A stretch of 64,000 nucleotides of DNA from Stentor roeselii. Its lineage: Eukaryota > Ciliophora > Heterotrichea > Heterotrichida > Stentoridae. The stretch spans positions 62,001 through 126,000 of the forward strand of contig RSEH01000026.1 in NCBI GenBank assembly GCA_006503475.1, read 5' to 3'. The notes under the pieces are model-generated. The model did not search any database, was not told the DNA's origin, and worked only from the letters and a program-made list of their open reading frames with translations. Positions 63,751 to 64,000 of this stretch are shown one piece after another. Numbering within the stretch: the first letter of the stretch is position 1; each line of letters starts with the position of its first letter. The translations under genes and the position numbers were made by a program.

Positions 63751-64000
63751 ATGTTTTTTTTAATCATGGCTTTAATCAAGCTCTCTAGATCCTTTACTAG
63801 AAACTGTCCTGATTCATGGAGTAATAACTCAATTTGCAACCTGGAATGTATGAATGAGGTCAATGGATTTGACGGAGGAGACTGTGACTGGCTGTGCTCA
63901 CTCACAGGATGCAATCGAACTACATCAGATGGCATTTGCGATTTGGAATGCAACACCACAGTTTGTGCCTTTGACTATGGAGACTGTGGCTATTGCAGGC
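63751..64000 (+). CDS. LNR-repeat membrane protein, paralogue D (5' part)
   Basis: An ATG at 63751 after GGTTATA opens a frame running off the window. It encodes MFFLIMALIKLSRSF, a weak signal peptide, then Lin12/Notch repeats: CPDSWSNNSICNLECMNEVNGFDGGDC, then CSLTGCNRTTSDGICDLECNTTVCAFDYGDC and YC. Spacing and residues match repeats 1 and 2 of A-C (SICNLECM; TSDGICD; FDYGDCGYC). D is on the opposite strand to A, B and C, with kinase and RING-CH genes between. The first repeat lacks the Cys in NxxxC present in A-C (NEVNGFDGGDC). The rest of the gene is outside. Confidence 0.85.
   Translation, partial: MFFLIMALIKLSRSFTRNCPDSWSNNSICNLECMNEVNGFDGGDCDWLCSLTGCNRTTSDGICDLECNTTVCAFDYGDCGYCR

Noticed and set aside
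1-64000. A variant genetic code as in Blepharisma (TGA = Trp) or Condylostoma
   Set aside because: TGA, TAA and TAG all end genes with well-defined C-termini, and no conserved Trp, Gln or Trp/Gln site falls on a stop codon.

Overview
The window is macronuclear-type ciliate DNA, most likely from a heterotrich such as Stentor. It is AT-rich and densely packed with intron-poor eukaryotic genes. All three stop codons end genes: TGA at 2958, 15823, 22231 and 23154, TAA and TAG elsewhere. This is the standard code and argues against Blepharisma or Condylostoma. The decisive sign is introns of exactly 15 nt (GT...AG). Thirteen can be placed confidently, and they join reading frames that otherwise look broken. 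No transposon, virus-like element, CRISPR array, rRNA or tRNA was seen.

Left part (1-24 kb), ordinary compact genes: a partial Aurora-like kinase; a WD40 protein without a recognisable ATG; an E2-like protein lacking the catalytic cysteine; a pseudokinase divergent from a B-box/kelch protein with start codons 16 bp apart; a long coiled-coil protein; a pseudokinase-kinase fusion; a SHIPPO/STPG axonemal protein; a SAM-hydrolase (DUF62) of a mainly prokaryotic family; a divergent mitochondrial IF-3; the spliceosomal factor Sad1/USP39; an SLC22-like transporter; a RING/TRAF-type zinc-finger protein; and a tandem pair of C2H2 zinc-finger proteins followed by an unknown gene.

Middle (24-51 kb): three giant tandem paralogues on the minus strand (A 24292-31422, B 34873-42300, C 43614-50933). 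Each encodes about 2,360-2,455 residues: signal peptide, 14 Lin12/Notch (LNR) repeats, a very long asparagine-rich parallel beta-helix-like region, a cysteine-rich module, about eight membrane spans and a cytosolic tail. A fourth, inverted copy (D) begins at 63751 and leaves the window. This LNR/beta-helix/multi-span receptor-like family is the best candidate for an undescribed system. Copy B carries an in-frame hexanucleotide expansion encoding about 100 Asn-Gly/Asn-Ala residues.

Right part (51-64 kb): two related divergent kinases, an unknown charged protein, a tandem double pseudokinase, a single-pass membrane protein and an FHA-like/RING-CH protein. Degenerate kinases recur across the window. 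Starts of six genes carry the exact string TATAAATG, and several have out-of-frame ATGs just upstream, which suggests very short 5' leaders.
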